Origin: Actinomycetota bacterium | Lineage (GTDB): Bacteria; Actinomycetota; Humimicrobiia; Humimicrobiales; Humimicrobiaceae | Assembly (NCBI GenBank): GCA_016783995.1 | Contig: JADHVN010000017.1 | Location: forward strand, 1-17,471 | Direction of reading: 5' to 3' | DNA length: 17,471 bases | Part shown: piece after piece, positions 1-8,879 of the stretch | How the letters are laid out: every line of letters begins with the position of its first letter | How positions within the stretch are numbered: the stretch's first letter is position 1 | Position numbers and translations under genes: made by a program | The notes under the pieces: model-generated | What the model saw: the letters and a program-made list of their open reading frames with translations, nothing else | Database searches by the model: none | What the model was told of the DNA's origin: nothing

Positions 1-1242
1 TTACCGGTTTTATGCAGAAACTTTTATCAGGAACCCAGCAAGTCATTTAAATTAATCGGCGTCACAGGAACTAATGGGAAGACAACTATATGTTATCTGA
101 TAGATTCCATTTTAAATAGTGCAGGAATGAAAACTTCACTTATTACTACTGTTGAGTCGTTTTTAGGTGGCGAAAAAACTTTTTTTGATCGTACCACTCC
201 TGAGTCTCTTGATTTGAATGACTTTTTTAAAAAAAGCAGACAAAAAAAAATAGACGTTGTCTGTATGGAAGTATCCTCACATTCAATAGATTTACACAGG
301 GTTGACTATCTTAAATTTAATTATCTTGTATTTACCAATCTTTCCCGGGATCACCTGGACTATCATAAAGATATGGAAAGTTATTTTGATGTAAAAAAGA
401 AATTGTTTTTAAAGGAATACAGGTATGTATATGGAGGGGAAAAAGCGGTTATTAATATAGATAATAGTTATGGAAAAAGAATTTTCAAGTCCACTGATTT
501 AAAAAAAATATCTTATTCGATTAAGTCAGACAGGGCAAGTGTCTGGGCAAGTGATATTAAAAACTCCATTTCAGGAATTGAAATGGATGTAAATACTTCA
601 GATGGTAAAAAATTAAATATCTCATCTCCATTATGCGGATACTTCAATATCTATAATATCCTGGCAGCTGTAGGTGTCTGCATTGATATGGGTATAAAAA
701 ACAGCTCTATTCAGAGAGGTATAAAGTCTTTGTATGGAGTTGGAGGTAGATTTGAAAAAATAGATTCTTATAAAAAGTCAACAGTAATAGTAGATTATGC
801 ACATACACCGGATGGTATGGAAAATGTACTGGCGACTATAAGGCAAATGTTAAAACCAGGAGGGAGAATTATATCAGTTTTTGGATGCGGTGGTGACCGC
901 GATAAGGGGAAAAGAAAAATCATGGGCCATATTTCAGGGCAGCAGGCTGATTTTACGGTGATAACTTCTGATAATCCAAGAACTGAAAGACCGGATTCTA
1001 TAATAAGCATGATAGAGGAAGGTCTGATTGAGTCTGGCAGTAAAGAATATATTAAAGAAACTGACAGGAAAAAAGCAATATTTAAGGCTCTTGAAATGGC
1101 GCGAAAAAATGATGTAGTTCTTATTGCGGGGAAAGGACATGAAAATTACCAGGAGTTCAAAGATCACAGAATACCATTTTGCGATCGGGAAGTAGTAAAG
1201 GAGTGGGCTGCGGGGAAAAATGAAAGAAAAAATAAAAGTTGA
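1..1242 (+). CDS. murE: UDP-MurNAc-tripeptide synthetase MurE (meso-DAP type), 5'-truncated by window edge
   Basis: Cytoplasmic ATP-dependent Mur ligase that adds the third stem-peptide residue to UDP-MurNAc-L-Ala-D-Glu. The frame is open from base 1, so the gene begins outside the window: the P-loop GTNGKTT lies at codons 23-29, upstream of the first in-frame ATG at 127. About 413 residues are present; the family usually has about 490, so most of the N-terminal UDP-binding domain is missing. Visible motifs are MEVSSHSIDLHR (nt 265-300), NLSRDHLDYH (nt 337-366), GRFE near nt 745, and DYAHTPDG (nt 793-816). DNPR at nt 970-981 is the motif of meso-diaminopimelate-adding enzymes; lysine-adding enzymes differ here. 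The family's C-terminal GKGHE is at about nt 1129-1143. The 3' end overlaps murF by 23 bases, suggesting translational coupling. Identification is firm; substrate choice is inferred from the motif. Confidence 0.96.
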   Translation, partial: LPVLCRNFYQEPSKSFKLIGVTGTNGKTTICYLIDSILNSAGMKTSLITTVESFLGGEKTFFDRTTPESLDLNDFFKKSRQKKIDVVCMEVSSHSIDLHRVDYLKFNYLVFTNLSRDHLDYHKDMESYFDVKKKLFLKEYRYVYGGEKAVINIDNSYGKRIFKSTDLKKISYSIKSDRASVWASDIKNSISGIEMDVNTSDGKKLNISSPLCGYFNIYNILAAVGVCIDMGIKNSSIQRGIKSLYGVGGRFEKIDSYKKSTVIVDYAHTPDGMENVLATIRQMLKPGGRIISVFGCGGDRDKGKRKIMGHISGQQADFTVITSDNPRTERPDSIISMIEEGLIESGSKEYIKETDRKKAIFKALEMARKNDVVLIAGKGHENYQEFKDHRIPFCDREVVKEWAAGKNERKNKS

Positions 1243-2650
1243 AAATATAATATCCTGGACAAATTGTAATTTGATTTCAGGAAATATCAAGAAATATGTT
1301 TGCAACATATCGACCGATTCCAGAACCATAGAAAAAGGGGATTTTTTTATTCCTCTGGTGGGCGAAAATTATGACGGCCACGATTTTATAGGATCAGCTT
1401 TAAAAAAAGGCGCTGACGGTTTTGTATTTGAATCAGAATATAAAGAAGAATTAAATTTATGGAAAAACAGTCCGAAAACTGAAAATTTTAATAATCTAAT
1501 AATCTTGCAGTCAGATAATAATTTAACTTTTTTAGAAAATATTGCCTATCATTATATACGTAAATTTAATCCAACTGTAATCGGTATAACCGGGAGTGTG
1601 GGTAAAACTATCACTAAAGATTTTCTGGTAAATATATTAAGTAAAGAGTATAAAGTTGAATTTACCCCCAGGAACTATAATACTGAAATTGGGGTATCAA
1701 AATCGATTTTGGAAATTGACAGCCAAACGGATTTTTTTATTGCTGAACTGGGTATGAGGGGAAAAGGTCAGATAGAAATGCTTTCTCGTATGTGTAATTT
1801 AGATATAGGAGCTATTATCGCTGTAGGGGAATCACATATGGCTTTTTTTAAAGACTTGCGGGAAATAGCCATAGCAAAAGCCGAAATAGCAGAAATTCTT
1901 TACAAAAATAATGGAATCTTATTTTTAAATAATGATGACAGGTATACTGATTTGATAGAAAAGAAAGTTAATTGTAGAATCATAAAATTCGGGAAAAATA
2001 ATAATATTGCATTTAATTTTATTGAAAAAAATATGGATGAGATGGGAAGATTTACTTTTAATTTCTATAAAGGCAGTAAGAAAATTATAGATATATGTTT
2101 GAATATTCCTGGCTATCATAATATATATAATTCCTGTTGTGCGGCAGCTATATGCTTATCTTTAAATATCAATAAAGAGTTGATTAAAGCAGGAATTGAA
2201 AGCGCAGCTACTTCCGGTTCCAGAATGGAAATTATAAGGAAAAAAGATAAAATAATTATAGATGATTGTTATAATGCCAGTCCTGTATCGGTTAGAAGTG
2301 CTATTGATACACTGGTTTTAATTTCAGAAAAGAAAAATATGAGAAGTGTAGCTATATTAGGAGATATGCTGGAACTGGGTAATGATTCATTTAAGTTTCA
2401 CAGGGAAATCGGGAAGTATCTGTCTGAAAAAAAGGTAGATGTCTTGATAGCTTTAGGCGGTCTTGCGGAGAATATATTTGAGGGTTATAGGAATACTGGT
2501 AATTTTAATAAAAATAGAGATCTATGTTTTTATTTTAAAGACAAGGAAGAGCTGGGCAGAGAAATAAACAATTTACTCAAACCCAAAGATTTAATTTTAG
2601 TAAAAGGCTCAAGAGCAAATAAAATGGAAGATATTATTAATTTAATATAG
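1220..2650 (+). CDS. murF: UDP-MurNAc-tripeptide:D-Ala-D-Ala ligase MurF
   Basis: Cytoplasmic ligase that joins D-Ala-D-Ala, the product of Ddl encoded downstream, to the tripeptide and completes UDP-MurNAc-pentapeptide. The 476-residue product is close to the usual 450-470. The N-terminal substrate domain shows STDSRTIEKGDFFIPLVGEN (residues 31-50) and YDGHDFI. The ATP-binding P-loop GSVGKTITK sits at residues 125-133 in the MurF-type form GSxGKT. Further family motifs are NYNTEIGVS, AELGMRGKGQI, DDCYNASP and ILGDMLELG. The ATG at 1220 lies inside the end of murE, with a GGGGA stretch 4-5 bases upstream as a weak ribosome site; a better AAAGGAG (1197-1203) is too far away. No broken or missing motif was seen. 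Confidence is high because motif set, length and position after murE all agree. Confidence 0.97.
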   Translation: MKEKIKVENIISWTNCNLISGNIKKYVCNISTDSRTIEKGDFFIPLVGENYDGHDFIGSALKKGADGFVFESEYKEELNLWKNSPKTENFNNLIILQSDNNLTFLENIAYHYIRKFNPTVIGITGSVGKTITKDFLVNILSKEYKVEFTPRNYNTEIGVSKSILEIDSQTDFFIAELGMRGKGQIEMLSRMCNLDIGAIIAVGESHMAFFKDLREIAIAKAEIAEILYKNNGILFLNNDDRYTDLIEKKVNCRIIKFGKNNNIAFNFIEKNMDEMGRFTFNFYKGSKKIIDICLNIPGYHNIYNSCCAAAICLSLNINKELIKAGIESAATSGSRMEIIRKKDKIIIDDCYNASPVSVRSAIDTLVLISEKKNMRSVAILGDMLELGNDSFKFHREIGKYLSEKKVDVLIALGGLAENIFEGYRNTGNFNKNRDLCFYFKDKEELGREINNLLKPKDLILVKGSRANKMEDIINLI

Positions 2651-2664
2651 GCGGAAACTAATAT

Positions 2665-3678
2665 ATGACCTGGATATTTTTGTCAATTATAATTGGAGGT
2701 GTAATATCACTTCTGACAACACCTCTATTTATAAAATTTCAAAAAAATAAAAAAATTGGAGAAAAGATCCGTATTGATGGCCCAAAAACACATTCTGTTA
2801 AGACAGGAACACCAACTATGGGGGGAATAATATTTGTTCTGTCTTCCATAACTGCATTTATTATAGTGAGTCTGATTAAATATTACCGGCATGAGGTTTA
2901 CAGTATAGAAGGAATATTCGTTCTTTCCATATTATTGTTATGCAGCCTGATAGGGTTTATTGATGATTATATGGCGCTTAAAAAACAGAGATCTCTTGGT
3001 ATAAGGGGATGGGTAAAGATTTCTCTTCTGGCTATAGTATGTTTATATTTTATATTATTTTATGAATACATACTCAAGGCCAGCACTTGTATAGGCATAC
3101 CTTTTACCGATATAAAGGTTGAGCTGGGGAATTGGTATTACATTATTGTGGTATTGATTATAATCAGTACTACCAATGCGGTTAATTTAACCGATGGTCT
3201 TGATGGTCTGGCAGCCGGAACTTCATCTATTGTTCTGGCTGTATTCTGTTTCATTGCCTTTTTAGAATGGTCTATACTTGGTGTTTCTTACGGAATAGAT
3301 ATAGCGGTAGTTAGTGGAGGAACGCTGGCTGCATGCATAGGATTTTTATGGTGGAACACAGCCCCGGCTGAAATTTTTATGGGTGATACTGGCTCATTGG
3401 GACTGGGGGGACTGGTTGCAGCAGTTGCTATAATTTTAAAACAGGAAATTTTACTAATTGTAATTGGGGGACTTTTTGTTATTGAAACGTTATCGGTGAT
3501 TATTCAGGTTTTCTGGTTTAAGGTTTTTAAGAAAAGAGTATTTAAAATGGCTCCGATTCATCATCATTTTGAACTTCTTGGATGGCTGGAGATAAAAGTT
3601 ATTATAAGGTTCTGGCTGGTATGTGTCTTATTTGCAGGAGTAGGATTTTTTATTTATTACTTAAAGTTTATAGATTAA
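2665..3678 (+). CDS. mraY: Phospho-MurNAc-pentapeptide transferase MraY
   Basis: Integral membrane enzyme that transfers phospho-MurNAc-pentapeptide from UDP to undecaprenyl phosphate, making lipid I on the inner face of the membrane. The protein has 337 residues and about ten hydrophobic segments, as usual. Family signatures are present in order: PKTHSVKTGTPTMGG (40-54), the Asp pair in FIDDYM (D100, D101), NAVNLTDGLDGLAAG (171-185), FMGDTGSLGLGG (238-249, with D241) and the MAPIHHHFE segment with the His triad at 299-301. These acidic residues and histidines form the Mg2+ and UDP site in characterised MraY proteins. The start is ATG 2665, about nine bases after GGCGGA at 2650-2655, and the gene follows murF after 14 bases. 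It is an ordinary member of the family; the only likely confusion would be WecA/TagO, which the HHHFE motif excludes. Confidence 0.97.
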   Translation: MTWIFLSIIIGGVISLLTTPLFIKFQKNKKIGEKIRIDGPKTHSVKTGTPTMGGIIFVLSSITAFIIVSLIKYYRHEVYSIEGIFVLSILLLCSLIGFIDDYMALKKQRSLGIRGWVKISLLAIVCLYFILFYEYILKASTCIGIPFTDIKVELGNWYYIIVVLIIISTTNAVNLTDGLDGLAAGTSSIVLAVFCFIAFLEWSILGVSYGIDIAVVSGGTLAACIGFLWWNTAPAEIFMGDTGSLGLGGLVAAVAIILKQEILLIVIGGLFVIETLSVIIQVFWFKVFKKRVFKMAPIHHHFELLGWLEIKVIIRFWLVCVLFAGVGFFIYYLKFID

Positions 3679-3682
3679 AAGA

Positions 3683-5146
3683 ATGGAAAAAAAATTTAAT
3701 CTGGTTAAAGATAAAAATTTACTGGTAGTTGGTCTTGGAAGGACAGGAATTTCTGTGATAGAAAAGATACTCAACTTTTGCTGCTCCATAACTGGAATTG
3801 ATAGTAATCCTGACCTGAATCTGGAAGGCGCATTTAATAAGTATCAGGACATCAGTCGTAATAATTTAAAGATAATATTAGGTAAAGACACATTAGAAAA
3901 AAAAGAGGTCATAGAAAAAATTGATCTAATAATAATCAGTCCTGGTGTTCCAGATAATATGCCGATAATTAAACTTGCCCAGGAAAATAAAATTCCTGTC
4001 TGGAGTGAATTAGAGCTGGCATGGAAATTGTTAAGTAAAGAAGAACAGGCCAGGACTATTGCTGTAACAGGCACTAATGGCAAAACAACAGTGGTGACTC
4101 TGATTGGAAAAATTCTTGATGATTCCGGGAATAATTGTATAGTCTGTGGAAATATTGGTCTGCCGTTGATTGAAACCATAGATACAGAAAATAAGTACAA
4201 CGGTAATTCGCGAGAAAATTTAATCAGAGTCATAGAGGTTAGCAGCTTTCAATTGGAGAGAATATACGACTTCAAACCTCACATTAGTGTAATATTAAAT
4301 ATCACCAGTGATCATATAGACAGGCATAAATCTTTTAAGAACTATGGTGACTTGAAAATAAAGTTACTGGCAAATCAGAATGAAGATGACTGGTCAATTA
4401 TCAATATAGATGACCGGTATATAAATAAAAAAATAAAAGCTATCCCTGGGAGGCAAAAGCCGCTGCCGGAATTTATTAAGTTTGGTCTGGAACCGGAAGA
4501 TGACACAAACATTTTTTATAAAGATAATTATATTTACTACCAGATAGAAAGGAGCAAGGGGAAAATAAATATAGAAAATATTCTTCTGAAAGGCAAACAT
4601 AATATATCTAATATTATGGCTTCTATTGCGCCGGCGGTACTGATGAATATAAATGAAAAAAATATCGAAAAATCAATTAAAAATTTTAAGCCTCTGGAAC
4701 ATAGACTGGAATATTTAGGTTATATAAACAATATAAGATGCTTTAATGATTCAAAATCAACTAATCCAGATGCAACTATGGTAGCTATTAATGATTTTGG
4801 TAAGGAAATTACATTGGTTATGGGTGGTAAAGATAAAGATATGGATTTTTCTGAATTGATTTCAGTTCTAAACAAAAAAGTTAAAAACTTAATTTTAATA
4901 GGAGAAACTGCTCCTAAGATTTATGACCAGGTAATAGGAAGCCGCTATGATTATAAAATATATAAATGCAGCACGCTTGAAGCAGCAGTTAAAAAAGGAT
5001 TTAAAGTTACCGGCCCCGGGGGAGTCCTGATGCTCTCTCCTGCCTGCGCCAGTATGGATATGTTTAAAGATTATAAAGAGAGAGGAAACAGGTTTAAAAG
5101 CTTAGTAATATCAGAAAAAATCAGATACCATGGAAAAAAGAAGTAA
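3683..5146 (+). CDS. murD: UDP-MurNAc-L-Ala:D-Glu ligase MurD
   Basis: Cytoplasmic Mur ligase that adds D-glutamate as the second stem residue. At 487 residues it is somewhat longer than E. coli MurD (about 440). The N-terminal Rossmann-like motif GLGRTGIS is at residues 17-24, the P-loop GTNGKTT at 130-136, EVSSFQLE at 185-192, and NITSDHIDRH at 206-215. K225, four residues after Y221, is the expected carbamylated lysine. The C-terminal domain shows HRLEYLG, NDSKSTNPDAT, MGGKDKDMDF and LSPACASMDMFKDYKERGNRF, all diagnostic of MurD rather than MurC or MurE. The start ATG 3683 is four bases after the mraY stop with only a poor ribosome site, so translation is probably coupled to mraY. The end overlaps ftsW by 17 bases. 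Confidence 0.97.
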   Translation: MEKKFNLVKDKNLLVVGLGRTGISVIEKILNFCCSITGIDSNPDLNLEGAFNKYQDISRNNLKIILGKDTLEKKEVIEKIDLIIISPGVPDNMPIIKLAQENKIPVWSELELAWKLLSKEEQARTIAVTGTNGKTTVVTLIGKILDDSGNNCIVCGNIGLPLIETIDTENKYNGNSRENLIRVIEVSSFQLERIYDFKPHISVILNITSDHIDRHKSFKNYGDLKIKLLANQNEDDWSIINIDDRYINKKIKAIPGRQKPLPEFIKFGLEPEDDTNIFYKDNYIYYQIERSKGKINIENILLKGKHNISNIMASIAPAVLMNINEKNIEKSIKNFKPLEHRLEYLGYINNIRCFNDSKSTNPDATMVAINDFGKEITLVMGGKDKDMDFSELISVLNKKVKNLILIGETAPKIYDQVIGSRYDYKIYKCSTLEAAVKKGFKVTGPGGVLMLSPACASMDMFKDYKERGNRFKSLVISEKIRYHGKKK

Positions 5147-6290
5147 TATCAAAAGACACAGTTTTCTGAAAGTTGATATAGAATATTATTTTCTATTTAT
5201 TTTGACTTTAATATTATCAATAATTGGCTTAATAATGATATCGAGCTCTTCTGATTCAATAGGAGAGAGATATTTTAACGATCCCTATTGGTTTATCAGA
5301 AGGCAGCTAATATGGTGGGCTATATCTTTTATATTTTTCATCCTGGCTTCAAGAATAAATTACCATTATTATAAAGGTTTTTTTTCTAATTCTGTGATGG
5401 TGATATTAATAGGGCTGCTGGCCCTGGTCCTTATCTTCGGAACTGAAATTGGCGGTTCTAAGAGGTGGTTGAGTTTATGGTTTTTCAGCATACAGCCTTC
5501 CGAATTTGTGAAAATAGCTCTGGTTATACTTTTTTCCAGTAACCTTGATAGAAAATATAAAGATAATAAACATATTAAAAATATAGTTTTCCCATCATTT
5601 TTTATTTTGTGTGTGGTTGCTATTTTAATATTTCTGGAGCCAGATTTAGGATCTGTAATTGTTATAGGGTTGATTATATTTATAGTTTTATTTGTAGGTG
5701 GGTTAAAATTTAAGCATCTATTTGGTTTAGGATTTATCGGGCTTGCAGTAACGGTAAGTTTTTTGTTTTTAGAAGATTATAGGATAGAGAGAATTTTTGC
5801 CTTCATAAATGGGATAAGAGAAAGTGGAGGGGCTGCTAACTTTCAGATATCGCAGTCATTAATTGCTCTGGGTTCGGGAAATTTAACAGGATTAGGATTG
5901 CATAATAGTGTACAAAAATATTCTTATCTTCCGGAAGCGCATACCGATTTTATTTTTGCCATTATTGGTGAAGAATTAGGCCTGGTAGGTACTATACTTA
6001 TAGTGATTTTATTTATCCTTTTTATGTTTTTTGGCATCAGAGTTTGCATTAAGACAAAGGATTATTTTGGCAGGATGATGGCAGCAGGTCTTACCAGCAT
6101 TATAATCGTTCCGGCAATAATTAATATTTCTGTGGTTATCGGAATGATCCCTGTCAAAGGCCTGGCACTTCCTTTCATTAGTTTCGGCGGATCATCGCTG
6201 CTTACAAGTATGATAAGTGTAGGTATACTATTAAATATATCCAGGCATAATACATCGCCTGAAAGAATTCAGAATGATCTGGATAATTAA
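5130..6290 (+). CDS. ftsW: SEDS peptidoglycan glycosyltransferase FtsW
   Basis: Polytopic membrane protein of the SEDS family that polymerises lipid II into septal glycan strands together with a class B penicillin-binding protein, which is not in this window and may lie upstream of murE. The 386-residue product has about ten membrane segments. Family signatures include SSSSDSIGERYFNDPYWF (38-55), GGSKRWLSL with IQPSEFVKIA (108-130), LEPDLGSVIVIG (169-180), YLPEAHTDFIFAIIGEELG (266-284) and KGLALPFISFGGSSLL (343-358). D273 in HTDFI aligns with the essential SEDS aspartate. The position between murD and murG and the motif wording favour FtsW over RodA. The start ATG 5130 is inside murD and no strong ribosome site is visible. 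The short hydrophilic C-terminal tail is unremarkable. Confidence 0.95.
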   Translation: MEKRSNIKRHSFLKVDIEYYFLFILTLILSIIGLIMISSSSDSIGERYFNDPYWFIRRQLIWWAISFIFFILASRINYHYYKGFFSNSVMVILIGLLALVLIFGTEIGGSKRWLSLWFFSIQPSEFVKIALVILFSSNLDRKYKDNKHIKNIVFPSFFILCVVAILIFLEPDLGSVIVIGLIIFIVLFVGGLKFKHLFGLGFIGLAVTVSFLFLEDYRIERIFAFINGIRESGGAANFQISQSLIALGSGNLTGLGLHNSVQKYSYLPEAHTDFIFAIIGEELGLVGTILIVILFILFMFFGIRVCIKTKDYFGRMMAAGLTSIIIVPAIINISVVIGMIPVKGLALPFISFGGSSLLTSMISVGILLNISRHNTSPERIQNDLDN

Positions 6291-6332
6291 AATAAGATAA
6301 TTTCAGATTTAAGCTTAGTGAGTAGGATTTGA

Positions 6333-7463
6333 ATGAGAAAAAAAATATTAATATGTGGCGGAGGAACTGGTGGGCACCTGTATCCGGCTCTGGCAATAAT
6401 AGAATACATCAAAGATAACTATCCTTTATGTGAGCTTCTTTTCATCGGAACCGAAAGGGGATTGGGAAGAGAGCTTATACTACAATACGGTGTAAATTAT
6501 AAGACGGTAAAATCCCGTGGATTAATTTTGGATGGCAGCATATCCAGGAAGATTTTAAATGTAATAAAGTTTTTTTACTGGTTAACTCTGGGTTTTTTGC
6601 AATCATTTAAGATAATGCTGAAGTTTAAACCTGATATAATACTGGGTATGGGCGGTTATATCTGCGCACCTGTTCTTTCAGCTGGTATTTTTATGGGTAG
6701 AAAGATAGCCTTGCATGAACAGAATTATATTCCCGGGAGGTTGAACAGTTTTTTTTCAAGATTTGCGCGGTATATTTTTATTAGTTTTGGTGATACAGAT
6801 AAATATTTTAAAGTAAAAAAAAGTAAAATAATTTTTACCGGAAATCCATTGAGAAAGGCTATAGGACAATCAAAAAATATCAAGCCAGAATTTAAGAAAT
6901 GGGGCCTGGAAAAAGGGCGATTTACCATAATTGCTTTTGGTGGTAGTCTGGGTGCTGAAAAAATAAACAATACGGTAATTAATTTATATAATTATTTTAA
7001 AGATAATGATAAAATTCAAATTTTACTTATTTGTGGCAGCCGTTTCTACAACCAATTAATGAAAGGTGAAAAGAATATTATTGAATCTAAAGGTAAATTT
7101 ATTTTAAAAATTTTTCCATACATAAGTGAGATGCAAGAAATATATAGAATATCAGATGTAATAATTTCCAGGGCAGGAGCAAATACTATATCTGAAATAA
7201 TTGAATGCAATATACCTTCGATACTTATACCTTATCCTTATGCGGTGGCTAATCACCAGTTCTATAATGCAGATTTCCTGGCCAGGAAAGGAAAAGCTAT
7301 TCTGGTTGAAGATAAAGATTTAAATGAAGAAAAAATAATTAAAATTATAGAATTGCTTATTAAGGATGATAGAAAAAGATATAAAGAAATGAAAAATATA
7401 GAAATTAGAGATGCTAAAATTAATAGTGCAGAGATTATTACTTCAAAACTGATGGAGAACTAA
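6333..7463 (+). CDS. murG: Lipid II synthase: GlcNAc transferase MurG
   Basis: Peripheral membrane GT-B glycosyltransferase that adds GlcNAc from UDP-GlcNAc to lipid I, making lipid II. The product has 376 residues, slightly above the usual 355-370. The N-terminal glycine-rich loop GGGTGGHLYPALAI is at 9-22, GMGGYICAPV at 105-114, HEQNYIPGRLN at 128-138 and GNP at 170-172. The second glycine-rich loop FGGSLGAEKIN is at 202-212. The UDP-GlcNAc binding stretch SRAGANTISE is at 279-288, and HQFYNA, with the family's His-Gln pair, at 308-313. The start ATG 6333 follows TAGGA. The 42-base gap after ftsW is the widest in the biosynthetic half of the cluster, and I see no clear promoter or hairpin in it. 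Family assignment is secure. Confidence 0.97.
   Translation: MRKKILICGGGTGGHLYPALAIIEYIKDNYPLCELLFIGTERGLGRELILQYGVNYKTVKSRGLILDGSISRKILNVIKFFYWLTLGFLQSFKIMLKFKPDIILGMGGYICAPVLSAGIFMGRKIALHEQNYIPGRLNSFFSRFARYIFISFGDTDKYFKVKKSKIIFTGNPLRKAIGQSKNIKPEFKKWGLEKGRFTIIAFGGSLGAEKINNTVINLYNYFKDNDKIQILLICGSRFYNQLMKGEKNIIESKGKFILKIFPYISEMQEIYRISDVIISRAGANTISEIIECNIPSILIPYPYAVANHQFYNADFLARKGKAILVEDKDLNEEKIIKIIELLIKDDRKRYKEMKNIEIRDAKINSAEIITSKLMEN
7454..7457 (+). promoter_or_regulatory. Ribosome binding site for murC TTG start
   Basis: GGAG inside the last codons of murG, seven bases before the TTG at 7465. It decides the non-ATG start of murC. Confidence 0.6.
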
Positions 7464-7464
7464 A

Positions 7465-8856
7465 TTGAAAAATACTGATAATATTTTAAAAGGAAATAAA
7501 AGGTGTTTTTTAATTGGAATAGGTGGAGCCGGGATGAGTGCTATAGCTCTGGTGCTCCATGGAATGGGATTTATGGTTTCAGGTTCCGATATAAAAGAAT
7601 CCCGCTATACGAATGTTTTAAAAAATGAAGGTATTAAAATTATTATCGGCCATAGTAAAAAAAATATTGAAGGTGCAGATATAGTTGTCTATTCTACAGC
7701 AATACCTGATAATAATCTGGAAATGGAGAATGCCAGAGAAAAAGGGATTCCTATACTTGCCCGTTCTGATATATTAGCATGGATTTTAAATAGTAGAAAC
7801 GGAATAGCTATTTCTGGAACTCATGGAAAGACTACTACTACTTCTATGATTTCTTTAATTTTTAGAGGACTGGGTCTCGATCCTATCATAGTGGTTGGGG
7901 GAGAATTAAATGAGCTGGGATCAAATGCAAGGTATGGAAAGGGAGATTACGTGGTAGCTGAAGCGTGTGAAAGTGATGGATCTTTCTTAAAATATAAGCC
8001 GTCTGTAAGTGTTGTTACAAATATTGAAGGAGATCATTTTGATTTCTATAAAAATATTGAAGAAATAAAACAAAACTTTTTAAAATTTATTGGAAATACC
8101 AGATCTGGAGGTCTGGTAATCTTGAATGGTGATGAAATATATCTTCAGGATTTCTTTAAATCCAATGATAAAAAGATTATTTATTATGGGATCAATCCTG
8201 AAAATCATATTTATGCTGAAAATATAAAATTTTCTAATCTTACTTCCTCTTATACTCTGGTTACTGGCAAGGGTAAAAAATCAAAAAAAACAAAAATCAA
8301 GTTAAATGTGCCCGGCATTCATAATATAAAGAACAGCCTGGCTGCTTTTGCAGTATGCTATGGTATGAATCTGGATATGGAAAGAGCTGCTGATATATTA
8401 AAGTTTTTTACTGGAGTTAAAAGGAGATTTGAAAAAAGAGGGGAGAAGAAAGGTGCTGTAATCTTTGATGATTATGCTCACCATCCTTCGGAAGTAAAAG
8501 CAACTCTGGAAGCTGCAGCAGAAGAAAAAAATAAAAGAATAATCACAGTTTTTCAACCGCACAGATATTCACGGCTGGCTAATCTAAAAGATAAATTCAA
8601 CAGTTGTTTTAATATGAGTGATATCCTGATTATTACCGATGTTTATGGTTCAGGTGAACAGCCAATTCCGGGCATTACCGGTAAAATTTTAATTGATAAT
8701 TTAATAGACAGCGGTTTTAAAAATAAAATAATTTATATTCCAAAACTATGGGATGTAACTGAATATCTTGAGCTCAATATGAGAAACAATGATATGATTC
8801 TGTTAATGGGAGCTGGAGATATCACCAGGGTTACAGATGAAATATTAAAATCTTAA
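7465..8856 (+). CDS. murC: UDP-MurNAc:L-alanine ligase MurC
   Basis: Cytoplasmic Mur ligase that attaches L-Ala, the first stem residue, to UDP-MurNAc, the MurB product. It has 463 residues, typical for MurC. The N-terminal nucleotide motif GIGGAGMSAIA is at 18-28, the P-loop in its MurC-specific form GTHGKTTTT at 118-126, EACESDGSF at 166-174, and TNIEGDHFDFY at 185-195. FDDYAHHPSE at 334-343, FQPHRYSRL and DVYGSGEQPIPGI follow, all MurC signatures. The chosen start is TTG 7465, one base after the murG stop; GGAG at 7454-7457 lies seven bases upstream, which supports this rare start. Placement directly before murB is the common arrangement. Confidence 0.96.
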   Translation: MKNTDNILKGNKRCFLIGIGGAGMSAIALVLHGMGFMVSGSDIKESRYTNVLKNEGIKIIIGHSKKNIEGADIVVYSTAIPDNNLEMENAREKGIPILARSDILAWILNSRNGIAISGTHGKTTTTSMISLIFRGLGLDPIIVVGGELNELGSNARYGKGDYVVAEACESDGSFLKYKPSVSVVTNIEGDHFDFYKNIEEIKQNFLKFIGNTRSGGLVILNGDEIYLQDFFKSNDKKIIYYGINPENHIYAENIKFSNLTSSYTLVTGKGKKSKKTKIKLNVPGIHNIKNSLAAFAVCYGMNLDMERAADILKFFTGVKRRFEKRGEKKGAVIFDDYAHHPSEVKATLEAAAEEKNKRIITVFQPHRYSRLANLKDKFNSCFNMSDILIITDVYGSGEQPIPGITGKILIDNLIDSGFKNKIIYIPKLWDVTEYLELNMRNNDMILLMGAGDITRVTDEILKS

Positions 8857-8879
8857 GTTAATGATATGGGACTGCGAGA

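Noticed and set aside
934..1329. 131-codon minus-strand open frame across the murE-murF junction
   Set aside because: Lies opposite two clear Mur ligase genes with full motif sets; no recognisable domain and no ribosome site; a shadow of the coding strand.
3844..4233. 129-codon minus-strand open frame opposite murD
   Set aside because: Entirely within a conserved murD region and without any family resemblance.
6291..6332. Possible promoter or terminator in the ftsW-murG gap
   Set aside because: Forty-two AT-rich bases with no clear -35/-10 pair and no stable hairpin followed by a T-run.
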